Source: Knoxdaviesia capensis (lineage: Eukaryota; Ascomycota; Sordariomycetes; Microascales; Gondwanamycetaceae). Taken from it: DNA of 64,000 nt. Each line of letters opens with the position of its first letter. The stretch's first letter is position 1. The notes under the pieces are model-generated. The model ran no database searches, had not been told where the DNA came from, and saw only the letters and a list, made by a program, of their open reading frames with translations. This document shows positions 49,626 to 62,370 of the stretch, piece after piece. The position numbers and the translations under genes were made by a program. The DNA is taken from positions 322,340 to 386,339 of the forward strand of contig LNGK01000008.1 in assembly GCA_001510575.1 (NCBI GenBank), read 5' to 3'.

Positions 49626-50990
49626 AACCCAATACGGTGGGACACACCGCGGCTGGCATGTGCATCAGAGTGCAGCAAGCTGGACTAACTCCATCTGCGG
49701 GAGATACACATGTACTCTCCACACCCTCTTCCACCCGGACCTGCATGTTTTGGTGCCTGGCGCAAAAAGAAAAAGAAAATCAACAATAACAGAACAAACA
49801 ATGGACGAGAGAGCTGCCGTAGCGCCACCCACAGCCGCGTAGGAAAGACGGGAAGAGACGCCGGGGGTGTGGTCATGTCTGGTGTGTAACTTTGAGACGG
49901 GGTGGGCAACTAAACAGACGACAGAGAAGGAAATAAGCTACCGCGTTTGTTACGAAAGCAGACGGAGGGGAGGCTGGCTGGAACAACCCCCCCCAACTGC
50001 AAGATCTGAGACCGTGGAAACAGGTTTCCGGGTGGTGGTGGCGGTGCTATATTGGCGGCTTCTTTTACGATCACGTACATATTTCAACTTCTGAGCTCTT
50101 GTACGTAGTGAGTGTCCGGCCGTGTATTCAGGACTCACGGGGGATCCCGGGGTGCACGTGGTGGCAGGCAAGCTGGAGATTTGGCAGAACCTGGCCACGC
50201 TGTGTTGAGAGAGTGTGGCTGTGGCTAGATAGCATATATGTGGTATATATCTGGTCGCTGGAACGGCAGTTCTCGGCTGAATGCATACATGTTTTGCATG
50301 CCATGTTTGGGTTCCTTTTTTTTTTTCTTTTTCTGAGGGGACGCTTGAGCAACCGGAACAGAAGCGAGAAAAAGTGGCTGGTGTGGGTCGACTGATCGGC
50401 GCGGATCGTCGGCGTGCAGATGCGAGGATACCGTGGAGGGAGGAGAGACACAACACACATTTCAAGGTGCAAAGACCTGCCTGTTCTTCCAGATCTTGGA
50501 CGGATGTCGCCGGACCTTTATCCAGCTCCGGTTTCTGCAACAGACATACGCTTCCTCGCCAAGTCTATACACGCCTGGGCAGCTACTGATATATATCTGC
50601 AAGGACAGACTTCGAGGAGACACGAGCGGACCGGCACCGAACACCATAAAGCGTGCAACCCCTCGGTCCTGGCATGAAATGGCCACCCCGCAACGGCTCG
50701 CCTGATGCGCCGGTGATCCGCAGGTCGCGTCCCGCTGTGCAGCAGCATCCGCGAAGATGGGGGTTTCCGGTCTGGTCTGGAGCCGGTCACTGCTGGCCCG
50801 TTCTACCACCGACCTGTCACTACAGCGTTTAAGCATAACGGCAAGAGGGCTCAGGAACTCCCGGGGGGAGGCTGCCGGCACTGGATGTGCAACACAAACA
50901 GCATCGGGCTGTCCGTCTGGCCATCCAGTGTTCGGGATGTTTTGATCGCCGGTGCAGATGTCGATGTGTAGTCAGGATGACGGCGGTGTG

Positions 50991-51024
50991 CACACACACA
51001 CGCACACACACACACACACACACA
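50991..51024. repeat. (CA)n microsatellite
   Basis: CA repeat with a single CG interruption at 51001-51002. Confidence 0.9.
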
Positions 51025-53089
51025 CGACCTACCTTCTTCATTCGCTGCGTCTTCCGGTTTCCCTCCGTTTTGGCCAGTCATTCGGCGAAGAAAACGAGAT
51101 CTAAGCATCTTTATGCATGCTACATGGCGTAATGCTGTTGCACACTGCCAAGCAGAACCAAGCCTCGCCCTCTGTGTCCGGAATCCTACAGAATCGGCTT
51201 CGCATCTGATTTGCACGAAAATAACCCAAACAAGACAAAGAGACCCAAGGAAGGAGGATTGAAATTAGAGGAGTTCCCAATTCGTATCTGATCGTACCTG
51301 CATGTGTTAGGGCAATTCTGTTTTTCGGATCCGTTATGGTGGCTGTTTGGGGGGGCAGTGGAATTTCCGTAGCGGCCGTGACGGCGCTGGCGATGGAAAC
51401 GTTGCCACGAGCAATAAGATTTTTTTTTCAGCGACAGAAAGGCCATCGCGGGGGGCTACAGAATAAAATAGAAGCAATCTATTTATATCCCATCCCGTTA
51501 CGCAGTGGTATTCTGCTTTTGCCTTTCTCGCACCGCCCGACCAAATCAAAAAATCTTCGCGTGGGCTTAAAGATTTTTGATATCCCGAGAGGCACTGGTA
51601 ATATGGATCCTGATATCTGGGACGGGCGGGTTGTCGGGGACCTTGGCACGTTCGCACACGGGGAGGGCATGAATCAGTTATTTTGTCTTTTTCGTTTGAT
51701 ACGAAGTCCAAAGTCGGGATTATTCAAGGTTTAGTTTCCCCGTTCTACATCGTGGTTTATTGTATATACGGAGTGGTCGAGGGCAAGAGGGGCGCGGGCA
51801 AAGGACGTGGAGAGAAAAAAAAAAAAAAAAAAGAGCAGACGACACGATATGTGCAGCTGACAGGAAGAGAAATTGCCCTAGGAACGCGGGAAGGAAAGTT
51901 TTTCTCCTCACGGCTGCATATAAACTGCATGCCAGCGAATGCTCCCGTGCGCTGGTTTTTGCCCCGGTTGTCGCGATACCCCCGAACTGGAGGGAGAATG
52001 CGTGGGCCATGTTGTACCCTCTACTCGTTCCACACGCAATATAACGGGATCCAACCAAAAGTGTCGGACACATGCCAGCCGCAAAAGTCTGCATACACAC
52101 GCATCGTATTCCAGATGACAAAACCCTGGCCCGATTCGGCTTAGCCGGCCTTCTTTTTCTGTTCGCTTCATGTACCCCTAGTCGTCCGGTCGACAGGGGG
52201 AAAACAGCACAGAGAGGAAAAACGATCAGATGTGCGTGAGTGCTTGAAAGTCATGCCTGGATACGATCTGTGTCAATACCGGAGCTTAAGCGCAGGCCTT
52301 GTTCGTCTCCAAGAACACCCTCCCTAGCTACGTGAACAAGTGTCTGGCTGGTCTGGCTTTAGATTGTAGCGACGAACGGGCCACTGGCGATCACAAAAAG
52401 GGGGCCAAAAAGACAAATCCTTTCCCCTTAACGGTTAACGGGTCGGCTACAAATAGCAACAGTACCTAGCGTTGTTAGCCCCAGGAACAACATGCCGATG
52501 CGGTTTTGCGGGTGCCGCAGTGCCTGTTTTTTAACTGCACTAGCCACAACCGCCGCGGGTTTTGCCACAACAACATCCTTCAGTGAGAGAGAGTTCGCAT
52601 TACACAGCTCATTTCTAATTGCTTTGGCATGGCCGGCATCAGCACAGTAAAGAGACGAAACTGTGGTTCTCTCGTATTCAAGTCGTGGTTGTCGGGTCGC
52701 TTTTGGCCGCTTGGAAGTCAGGCCAAGCGCTTTTTGTTGTCGCTGGTACTTGGTCCTGGAGGGCGGAATACGAGGGAGACAAATGAACCTGCCAGCTCAG
52801 CCACGTTGTTTCTCTGTGCCCTTTGAAGAACGAGGGCGCTCCAGAAGGTCAATGGTTGTCTCACACCTCCTCTCCCCTAGCCAACCCCTCCAAAAACAGA
52901 TAGCAAACGAATTTAGGAGACCACCCCGCTAAAGTGCATGATCAGAAGCCCCTAAAGCGTGCAGGTTACGAGTACTTACAACTCCGAGTATATGTACATC
53001 GTGTTTTTGCCGTATCGCCGTCGTCCATCTTCCCCGGCAACAGAGCAACGGAGGCAGGAGCAGGAGCAACAGGAAAGAGCATCCCTCGG

Positions 53090-55334
53090 GTCATCTAGAG
53101 TCGTGTGGATTTCTGTCTCTTTCCTCGTCTTCCCTTTTCTCTCTCTTCCAACCTCATCTCATCATCTAGCCTCCTTTCCATACAAACGCCATCCGGTTTA
53201 ATCTTCATCTCTTTCTCTAGACTTATCCTCCTCAAATACTCGTCAGCCAGCCATCGGCGTCGCCTGCTTCTATATATCATTTTCTGGTTATTCTTCTATC
53301 TTCTCTTGTGTGTGTTACAGATCATTTATATCATTGGCTATATTCTTTTTTTTTTTTTTCGCCCGTCCCTCTGCGTCCCTCGTTGACTCTGGTCTCGCCC
53401 CGGCCGCCGAACGCCGCCGTCACACACCCTATTTTCTCTTGTCGTCTATCCACGATTCCCGATCTCTTGTGTGAAACCCCCCGGCTCAAACACACCACGC
53501 ATTGTTCATGGAATCGTAAGCCGTTCCATTGCCCATTTACACCATTTCCAACGGAGCACGAACGAACGAGAGAGCCTGCGGTTTTACCAGGGGGACACAC
53601 ACAGGGATCCATATCCTCGCCAGCTATTCTGTCGGCCTTGGGCTTGGCTGTTCTGGTTTTCTACTGTCAATCCCATCTGTCCCTGATATTAGTCCGACCA
53701 ATCTGTCCTGCAACGGTCCACGTCAACCGGATCGACCAACACAAGCTGTGATCTGCATAAACAACCCGCTTTGTGCTTGTCTCTCGGATGTTCCAGACGC
53801 GGACTGCTGCTTCCACCCACCCCGTCGGCTTCTTCTTCTTCTTCATCTTCGTCGTCGTCCGTATACCTTGAGCACTGCCACCTTTTCCGTTCAGTCTTCT
53901 CTTCCGTGTCTCCGTCTGCCCTACAACCAACCGCGAGAATCTCCAGAAATCGCGACAATATTCCCAGTATTCCACCGCATCCTCATTCAATATCCACTTA
54001 TACGGCCATTGCATTAGCATTGTTATTACTTCCCACGCATATCTTGCCTTCGTATTCAGTGTCTCGCACGGTGACGGCTGTTCCCTGTCGTGGTCTCGCT
54101 CCTCCGAGCGTTTGGCGGGAAAACTGAGCAGGGCTCTGTATTTTTTGCTGTCTGATATCCCTGAACCCACTGTAAGTAAGAAGCCCGCCTGCATCCCAGA
54201 TCCCCTAAAAAGGGTCCGGCTCTACGCTGGTTGTTTGCCGGCTATTCCCTCCTGAATTAGGGGTTGCATTTCCGCTTATAGTGCCGGGCTTCGCGCCTTC
54301 CCAATTGCTCTGAACCGCCCAAGTGTGGCTTTGGTTGCTCGTTCCCCACGGCCTTTTTCTCTCTCTCGTTCTTTTGCCTCTTTCGTGTCTTGCTTGGCTT
54401 TTTGCCGTTGTGTTTCTCTCTCTCGCTTTCTTCCCAAATCCCGCCCCGTCAAGCAAGTATTGTTTGTTCACCACTCATTTCACTCGCTGTCAGCGTTATC
54501 TGTCTTCTCTCTCGCTCTCTTTTTCTTAAATTTTTTTCTCTTCTTTTTATTTTTCTGCATCTTGTCTCACCCGCATCGATTTCCTGTACTCCCGCGATTT
54601 TATATTTTCCACATTTTCGTCACTCGTTTTTATTTGATTTTGTGGTCTTAATTTTGCGCGTGTTTTTCACTATTTGTTTCCCGGTCTTGTGTTTATCATT
54701 CGTTTTAATATTCCAGCCTCTCGATCTAGCGACTCCCCTCCTCCCATCGAAAGACGAGCTTACGCGCGCTGATCTCAACAAGTGTTTTTCACTGGTCAAG
54801 GGTTCGTTCCACCCCCCCTTTAATGAAATTCAGAGTTGTTCGCCGGCCTTTTCTTCCCTTGCTGTCTGGCAGAGACACCCTGTACACGAGGAGTTTCATG
54901 TCCATTGTTCCCTCTGGGGATCAAAAACCACCGAAATCCATTCCACGCACTCATTCCCTTTCCTCGTCCTCGTCCTCCTCTTCTGTCGTGAATCAAGTGT
55001 CTTCCTCCCAGCTTGTCTTGTATCCATACAACATATCCGTCTTCTCTTGGGGTAGTACTCAAGCAGATGTTGTGTGTATGTGTGTGAAGAACAAGCCCGC
55101 CCATTCTTTTGTTATCCTCACTCTCTTTGCTTTCGTGTCACTCGTTCAATATCTTGTCCCTCATTTCCTGAAACCCTCACACACGCACAAAAAGCCACCA
55201 CACGACACCGCACTACACACATTCCTTTGCCAACGTTACGCCAGCCAAAGACCACGGCCAAATGTTGGCCTGACCGTTCTGTTCTCTCTCTCTAACTCTC
55301 TGTGTCTCCGTCTCTCTCTCCCTTTTCCAGGACC
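53090..55334 (+). promoter_or_regulatory. Long CT-rich leader of the chitin synthase gene, with a probable 5' UTR intron
   Basis: The + strand is pyrimidine-rich over about 2.2 kb. TTTTCCAG at 55323-55330 lies 4 nt before the start codon, with a CTAAC branch-site match at 55293-55297. This looks like an intron acceptor, so the leader is probably spliced. Candidate donors are GTAAGT at 54172 and GTATGT at 55076. Several upstream ATGs occur in the unspliced leader. Confidence 0.5.
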
Positions 55335-58300
55335 ATGTCTCTTCCTGAACGACCTGGGGCTGTGAGCCCTTCATATGACCGGCATGCCTATAGACAGTCG
55401 CCAGCTCGTAGGACTCGTCCCAACGATCTTGACACTGGCTACTATCCAGTTGCGAATACTAGTCCTGGACATCAACGTGGGCAATCCGAACATTCTTTCG
55501 CCGAAACCATTCAGGCTCCTAATGGTAACCTAGAGAGACTCCCCCTTTCGCCTACAGCGAATCCCAGCATGAACGCCGAAGCCGAACACCAGCAGCAGTT
55601 TCAACGGAAACGCAGCTTGATCCGCCCCGAGCGTCGCCGAATCGGCAAGGACCACCCCAACTACCACTACCGCCGCCATGCCGCGAACGCCGCCAACGTC
55701 AACGTCATCCCCTCGACCACCGGCAACGATCCCATCGCCGAAGACATCGAAGGCTCGACCGATATTTCCGGCTCGCGCACCGTCGACGGCCTCTCCGACT
55801 CCTCCCCTCCCCGCCGACCGAAGCGCAACAGCCGCCGCAACACGAGCTCGCAAGAAGAGAAGCGTCCCGCCAAGCACACCGCCCGCCGCGCCTCCGGCAA
55901 ACTAGCTAAAGAAACCAAGCGTGCAGAGGACATCCGCCCCCTGAGCCTTTGGAACGTCTACTGTGCTATCATCACTTTCTGGTGTCCCAATGTGTTCTTG
56001 AAGTGCTGCGGCAAGGTGTCCAAGGATCAGCAACGTGCCTGGAGAGAAAAGATGGGTCTTATCAGCATTATTCTTTTGATCATGGGCTTCGTCGGTTTCC
56101 TCACCTTTGGTTTCAACCAGGTCGTCTGCGGAACTCCCCCTCTGCGCCTGAGAGTCAATGAAGTTACTGGCGGATACATGATCTTCCATGGCGTGGCCTA
56201 CGACCTGACCCGCTCCGGTCACCCGGTCGCCGACGGCATCCCGCAGAAACTTAACGGAGGTGGTGCCAACGTCCTCTTTGATCTTCCCGAAAAGCACGCT
56301 GGCCAGGACGGCAGTTTCCTCTTCCAGAACGTCAACGGCCGCTGCAAGGGTCTCATCAACCTCGCTGCCGATTCCGATGTCCCGACCAACGACCAGGGCG
56401 AACTGGCCTGGTACTTCCCCTGCACTCCGTTCAACCAGGACGGCTCCACCGCCCCGAACCTCACCATCCCCTACTATCTTGGATATTCTTGCCACACCAC
56501 CCAGAACGCCCGTGATGCCTTCTACAAGGGCCTCAAGGGCGCTGCCGATGTCTACTTCACCTGGGATGACATCCGCAACTCGTCTCGCAACCTGATGGTC
56601 TACTCCGGAAACGTTCTGGACTTGGACCTGCTCAACTGGTTCAACGAGACTCAGGTGTCCATTCCCGATCGCTTCAAGGAGCTCCGGGACCGCGAGTCCG
56701 CCGCCAACCAAGCCATCCACGGTCGCGATGTCACCCGGGCCTTCCAGTCGTCTAGTGACAAGCAGATTGCCGAGTGCTTTGAGGAAATCATCAAGGTTGG
56801 CTCCGTTGATACCGAGACGGTCGGCTGTATTGCGGCCAAGGTCGTCTTGTATTGCACGCTTGTTCTCATTCTCGCCGTCGTGTTGACCCGCTTTGTTCTT
56901 GCCTTGATCTTCCAATGGTTCATAAGCCGACACTACGGTGCAACCAAGACCTCGCAGTCGTCCGACCAGCGTAAGCGCAACCGCATGATCGAGGATTGGA
57001 CCGAGGACATCTACCGTGCCCCTCCCCGCATTACTGGCGATATCGGCAGCACTGTTGCCGGATCCGACCACAGCAGCAAGCGTGCCAGCTTCCTCCCCAC
57101 CACATCGCGGTTCTCTTCGGTCTACGGCTCTGATCGTGTCCCCGGCCACAAGCGCGTGCCCACCACCATGGCCAGCCAGGGGAGCACCAGCCACCTGCAC
57201 CCAAGCGCCATTTACAAGCAGGCTAACGACAGCCGCTCGAGCTTTGCTCGTGCTGACCCTTACGGCAATGGTAACAGCCCGACCGACGGTCCCGGCCCCG
57301 CCGGCTTCATCCACGAGGCTGTGGTGCCGCAGCCGCCTGCCGACTGGATGCCGTTTGGTTTCCCGCTGGCCCACACGATCTGCCTGGTTACCGCCTACTC
57401 GGAAGGCCAGGATGGTATCCGTACCACGCTGGACTCCATTGCCATGACCGACTACCCCAACAGCCACAAGGTGATCCTCGTTATTTGCGACGGTGAAATT
57501 CGCGGCAAGGGCGAATCGATGTCGACGCCTGATGTTGTGTTGGGCATGATGACCGATCTGACGATCCCCATGGATGAGGTGCAAGCCTTCTCGTACGTGG
57601 CTGTTGCCAGCGGATCCAAGCGTCACAACATGGCCAAGATCTACTCTGGATTCTACGACTATGGCGCCAACTCGGCCATCCCTCTCGACAAGCAGCAGCG
57701 CGTGCCGATGATGACGGTGGTCAAATGCGGAACTCCCAGCGAGCGCGGCAAGCCGAAGCCCGGCAACCGTGGCAAGCGTGACAGTCAGATTATCCTCATG
57801 TCGTTCCTGCAGAAGATCATGTTTGACGAGCGCATGACGGAGCTGGAGTACGAGATGTTCAACGGATTGTGGAAGGTCACGGGCATTTCCCCGGATTTCT
57901 ACGAAATCGTGCTCATGGTCGACGCCGACACCAAGGTCTTCCCGGATAGTTTGACGCACATGGTCTCGGCCATGGTCAAGGATCCGGAGATCATGGGCCT
58001 GTGCGGCGAGACCAAGATTGCCAACAAGCGCGATAGCTGGGTGTCGGCCATCCAGGTGTTCGAGTACTTCATTTCGCATCATCTGTCCAAGTCGTTCGAG
58101 TCGGTGTTTGGTGGTGTGACGTGTTTGCCGGGCTGTTTCTGCATGTACCGCATCAAGGCGCCGAAGGGCGCGCAGAACTTCTGGGTGCCGATCCTGGCCA
58201 ACCCGGACGTGGTGGAGCACTACTCGGAGAACGTGGTCGACACGCTGCACAAGAAGAATCTGCTGCTGCTGGGCGAGGATCGCTACCTGACGACACTGAT

Positions 58301-59080
58301 GCTGCGCACGTTCCCCAAGCGCAAGCAGGTGTTTGTGCCGCAGGCGGTGTGCAAGACGACGGTGCCCGACTCGTTCATGGTGCTGCTGTCGCAGCGGCGT
58401 CGCTGGATTAACTCGACCATCCACAACCTGATGGAGCTGATTCTGGTTAGAGACCTGTGTGGCACGTTCTGCTTCAGCATGCAGTTTGTCGTGTTTATTG
58501 AGCTTATGGGAACTCTTGTGCTGCCGGCTGCCATTGCATTTACCTTCTACGTCGGTAAGTTTTTGCTGTCCTCTTTTCGTAGTCTTGCCGTCTTAATTCT
58601 TTTCATATACTAACTTCCTCTCCAGTTGTCATCTCGATTATCCACTCGCCGCCCCAAATCATCCCTCTGGTGCTTCTCGGTCTGATTCTCGGTCTCCCCG
58701 CAGTCCTGATTGTGGTCACGGCGCACTCGGTGTCGTACGTGGCGTGGATGGGCATCTACCTGCTCTCGCTGCCGGTGTGGAACTTTATCCTCCCGATCTA
58801 TGCGTTCTGGAAGTTTGACGATTTCTCGTGGGGCGACACGCGCAAGACGGACATGGACACGAAGCGGGGCCACGCCGAGGCGGAGGGCGAGTTCGACTCG
58901 AGCCAGATCACGATGAAGCGGTGGGCGGAGTTTGAGCGCGACCGCCGCATGCGCAACCAGTACTGGGCGTCCAAGGAGAATGTGTCGGCGCTGGGCGGCG
59001 GGCCCGGGGCCGGGTCGGCCATCTGGTCGATGCCGCCCAACCACCAGTTCCAGCAGGACGAGTACTACTCGGACGCGTAA
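55335..59080 (+). CDS. CHS3: Class IV (Chs3-type) chitin synthase
   Basis: This plasma-membrane glycosyltransferase polymerises chitin from UDP-N-acetylglucosamine. Exons 55335-58554 and 58626-59080 give 1224 residues. Residues 1-200 are basic and disordered. A first membrane segment lies at about 240-261 and a second near 502-530. The large extracytoplasmic-type segment between them fits division-2 synthases. The catalytic GT2 domain has MVDADTKV (D863, D865), CLPGCF, GEDRYLTT (E981, D982) and QRRRW (1020-1024). C-terminal membrane spans follow at about 1035-1140, and the protein ends with a short hydrophilic tail. No myosin motor or DEK domain is present, which separates it from classes V and VII. 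The length and N-terminus fit yeast Chs3 and mould class IV enzymes. Only one coding intron interrupts it, at 58555-58625. The likely activator Skt5 is the next gene to the left. Confidence 0.96.
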
Positions 59081-60852
59081 CGGCTGGTTGTCTCTGTCCG
59101 TCTGTGTCTTTCATCCGAAAAGCGATATGTGCACATTTTTTTCTCCTTTTTTCATTCTATTTCATATGCACACATACAGCTCATTTTTTTTTCTTGCTCT
59201 CACTGGAAAGGGGTTCCGCATTGCTGCTTTCTGCTTCTTCTTTCTTAATTCTCATACAGTCCTATTGCATTTTATATACATATAATACTTCTTGGAAGGT
59301 ATCCAGGCTCTTCTTGTTTTCTATTCTGCCTGTAACTAACTCTGTGGGGTGTATCTCTGGTTTTCTTCCGTGGTATCATGCTATTCCCCTTCGTCAGAGC
59401 TTTTGACTTATTCCTCCCTTTATGTTTCCAAACGACGCTATTCATATTTCCTCTTTCATTTTTGTCTTTGGTTCTTGTCTTTCCCTACATAAAGCTACTT
59501 CTTATCATCACTCTAGCACTGTTCCATCCTTTTGAAAAACCAGCATACTACTGTTTCTTTTTGATCCTCGTTCTTTTGATCGGGTATCTTTTGGGGATAA
59601 TCGAGGGCTTTTTTTTTTTTCAGAAGTGTATCTTTTGTTTGAGTATACACGCACATATGCGCAGGGACCTACCTGGACAGGTGTCTTGTTCCTTTTCGTT
59701 AATCATAGAGAGTAGATCAATAACCGGTTTTGGTATCTACGTGAATACGACTGTTTGGGTGGGTGTGTGTGTTTATGGAACATGTTGTACGTGGTCTTGA
59801 GTGAGTGGCCGTAGCTAGATTGACCGTTCCTGGGTGGGTTGGATTCGGGGGATGTTTACGGAGTCCCTCTATGCGGAGGGAGGAGAGGAGTACGCCGCAA
59901 TTAGGCTCTGGTGCATGCTTTCCCCCCCCCCTAAAAAAGGTTATCCTGACCACCACCTCTTCAACCTAACACACATGCAACTACGGGGCCGGGAGAGAGT
60001 GCCGGCTGGTTCCTGGGCGGGCGGCCTTTTCGTGTTCGGAACTGTGTGTATGCACCTTGAGAGCAGGAGGATCTTTTCAACGAGGCGAGTGTGTAGCGAA
60101 TGGAGGATATGAGAGGAGGGGGAGCGAAGAAGTGGTCAGCAGACCCGTGCTGGCCGTCGTATTTGTCAACCGGGTTTTGCGTGGCTTTTTTTTACAGGCT
60201 CGGGGGGAAAAAAAGAAAAAACGAAAATTTAGAGTGTGGCTTTTCCGTATTCCCCCCTCCCCCCGTATCGCAGGGTCAGGGGGGACGGACGGTCCACAGT
60301 CCACCACACAGGGCAGGGCGGAACCGCCCCAGAAGGATGGATTCTGGGGCGTTTTGGGTGTGCTGCCGGCGCTGGGAGGCGACCTGTCCAGGACGGCCCA
60401 GCAGTCAGTCAGTCAAGTCAAGTCAGGCCATGGTTGAGTTGCTCCCGTTCTGCCCCCTCGAAGAGAGAGAGCCGCAAAGCAACGGGAGGGCGCTTCGGTG
60501 GTTGACGAGAAGAGAAGGAAAAAAAAGAAGAAAAAGAAAGAAAAAAAAGAAGAAAAAAAGAGTGGTTGTAATATCGTGGTCCCGTGGGCGAGCGCGATGC
60601 AGGCGGCCGGATTCGGGAACGTGGCAGGGTACCGGGTGCGCACTGCACATCTGAAAGAGGGGAGGGGGAGAACAGCAGCGTCCGGAAACCTGCTGGCTGC
60701 TACATAGGTCAGGGGAGGGACCAGGCGTGTCCGTCCGTTGGTTCAGTTCGCTTCGGGCATGTGCCTGAGGTTGCCGAGTTTGGTGATACTAATTTTTTTT
60801 TTCCTCCAGAGAATGGCTCGTTTAGAGAAAAAAAAAGTTCCAGGGGACGGAC

Positions 60853-60931
60853 GTTATCGCGCGACGATTACTGGACGGATAAACAACCAGGTGTCCTTAT
60901 CGGGCGAGTATCATTGGCCAGTGCGATAAGC
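60853..60931. promoter_or_regulatory. Second GATA/CCAAT-like motif cluster
   Basis: GTTATCGCG (60854), CTTATCGGG (60896) and CGATAAG (60925) surround ATTGG (60913). The composition matches the cluster at 46.4 kb on the other side of the chitin synthase gene. Confidence 0.3.
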
Positions 60932-62095
60932 GTGGAGGATTCCCACCGTCCCTCAGGGTTCTGCATATTTCTTTTTCTTCTCTTGGATATTGCCGACTCG
61001 GTTTTCTCTCGCGTCTGCACTGGCCATGTTAGATCGAACGGCAGTGGAAATTAGCGGCTCCGGCCCGTGGGCGTGGCTGGCTGCTTGTTTCTTGATCCCA
61101 TCCTGCAACGCCGGCGCCGACAGAAAAAAGGCGCTCGCTTCAGGCGTGTGCCGGACCTGGGGCTCTTGTCTGCTCCCGAGCTCTCCATATTACCTACGCC
61201 TGATGAGTGAGAAAGGCGGTGGAGAACAACACAACGAAGAAGAAGAAGGGGGGATTTAGACGACCAGGGGGTGCGATGGGGCTTCATCGGCAGGATTCGT
61301 CAAAGACCATCGGGAGAAATACCCCAAGGAAACCTCTGAGCCAGCAAGGCAAAGCAGAAGGGGAGGGTTTGTGCACCGCGCACTTTGGTGCGTTGGCGTT
61401 GTTGTGTGATGAAGAGCAACCACCGCCCCCCCTGGGCCTATATCACACGAAGCCGGCACTGTACTTGCATACAAGTTGTTGAAGTTACCGCGAGATCGGC
61501 AGGGCGGCCAGTGAGTGAGGAAGGGAAGAGAGAAAAATAGCGCCACAACATGAGGAACGAAAAGGTTGATGTGCCGGACTGAAGCACACGCACGCACATA
61601 CTGGTAGGTTCGTGCCGGAGGATATATACCCTAAGTGATACGATATATATCTCTAAAGAGGACAGAGAGAGAAAAAGAGAGAAAGATGACGACCCCCACA
61701 CATCCAGCCCTGTCTATGCAGTCCTTTTTTTGTTCCTCGTCTCGTGCCGAACGAACAAGCGCGAGGAACGCACGCAAAAGAAGTCAAGCGAGAGACAGAG
61801 AAAAAGAAAGGAAAGAAAAAACGATCGTGCAGCAGCTGATGTTTGTGTGTGGTTCCGCCCCCATACGTCCCTTGCTCTTTTTTTCCCCCCTCTTGGTTCG
61901 TGTGTCTCTCTTGCTTCTTTTCCCGGGTCTGGTTCCCTTCCGTTCCCCCCCCCCCCCTTCTCGCTAGCCTCGATATTAGTGCGTCCACCCCCGGCCAAGA
62001 TGATCAAAAGACACCCAGGAAACAGAAGAGAAGAAGAAAGGGAAGGTACAGCCCAGAAGCGCAAGTCCCGCTTTCTTCGGTCGGAGACAACTGGG

Positions 62096-62097
<2 letters not shown>

Positions 62098-62129
<32 letters not shown>
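62098..62129. repeat. (GA)n microsatellite
   Basis: About sixteen GA units in the gene-poor region downstream of the chitin synthase. Confidence 0.9.
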
Positions 62130-62134
<5 letters not shown>

Positions 62135-62347
62135 CATGGATTTACATGTAGTACAGATGCTTTAAGGCGGTGGTTCTGGTTCGGAAGGAAGCGGTGGTGT
62201 ATATCACTTGGCTAATGGCTGGACATATCGTATTTTTTGCTGGGAAAAGTGGCCTCTGGTATCTTCCTATATGTATCCCGTGTGTACAGTATATAGCACC
62301 CATAGCGGAGACGACGCACGTCTGGTGTGTGTATCGTCACCATCTTT

Positions 62348-62370
62348 TATATATATATATATATATATAT
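62348..62370. repeat. (TA)n microsatellite
   Basis: An alternating TA run of 23 nt. Confidence 0.9.

Larger units (their letters stand above)
39168..55334. other. 16-kb divergent gene-poor region between SKT5 and chitin synthase genes
   Basis: I see no coding gene here. Next to SKT5, 39168-39240 and 39740-40660 are purine-rich on the + strand (CT-rich leader for SKT5). Next to the chitin synthase, 53090-55330 is CT-rich. Between them are a 31-nt T run (40844-40874), CA repeats, an 8-bp minisatellite (49578-49625), a nested palindrome (45385-45432) and a GATA/CCAAT-like cluster (46361-46480). The open frames seen (up to about 230 codons) have no consistent codon bias or recognisable domain, and many cross simple repeats. 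Non-coding transcripts cannot be excluded. Confidence 0.5.

Noticed and set aside
55902..58424. 840-codon open frame antisense to the chitin synthase gene
   Set aside because: It is the complement of a strongly G/C-third-position coding exon, which removes stop codons from the antisense frame. The product has no recognisable domain, while the sense strand is a complete conserved enzyme.
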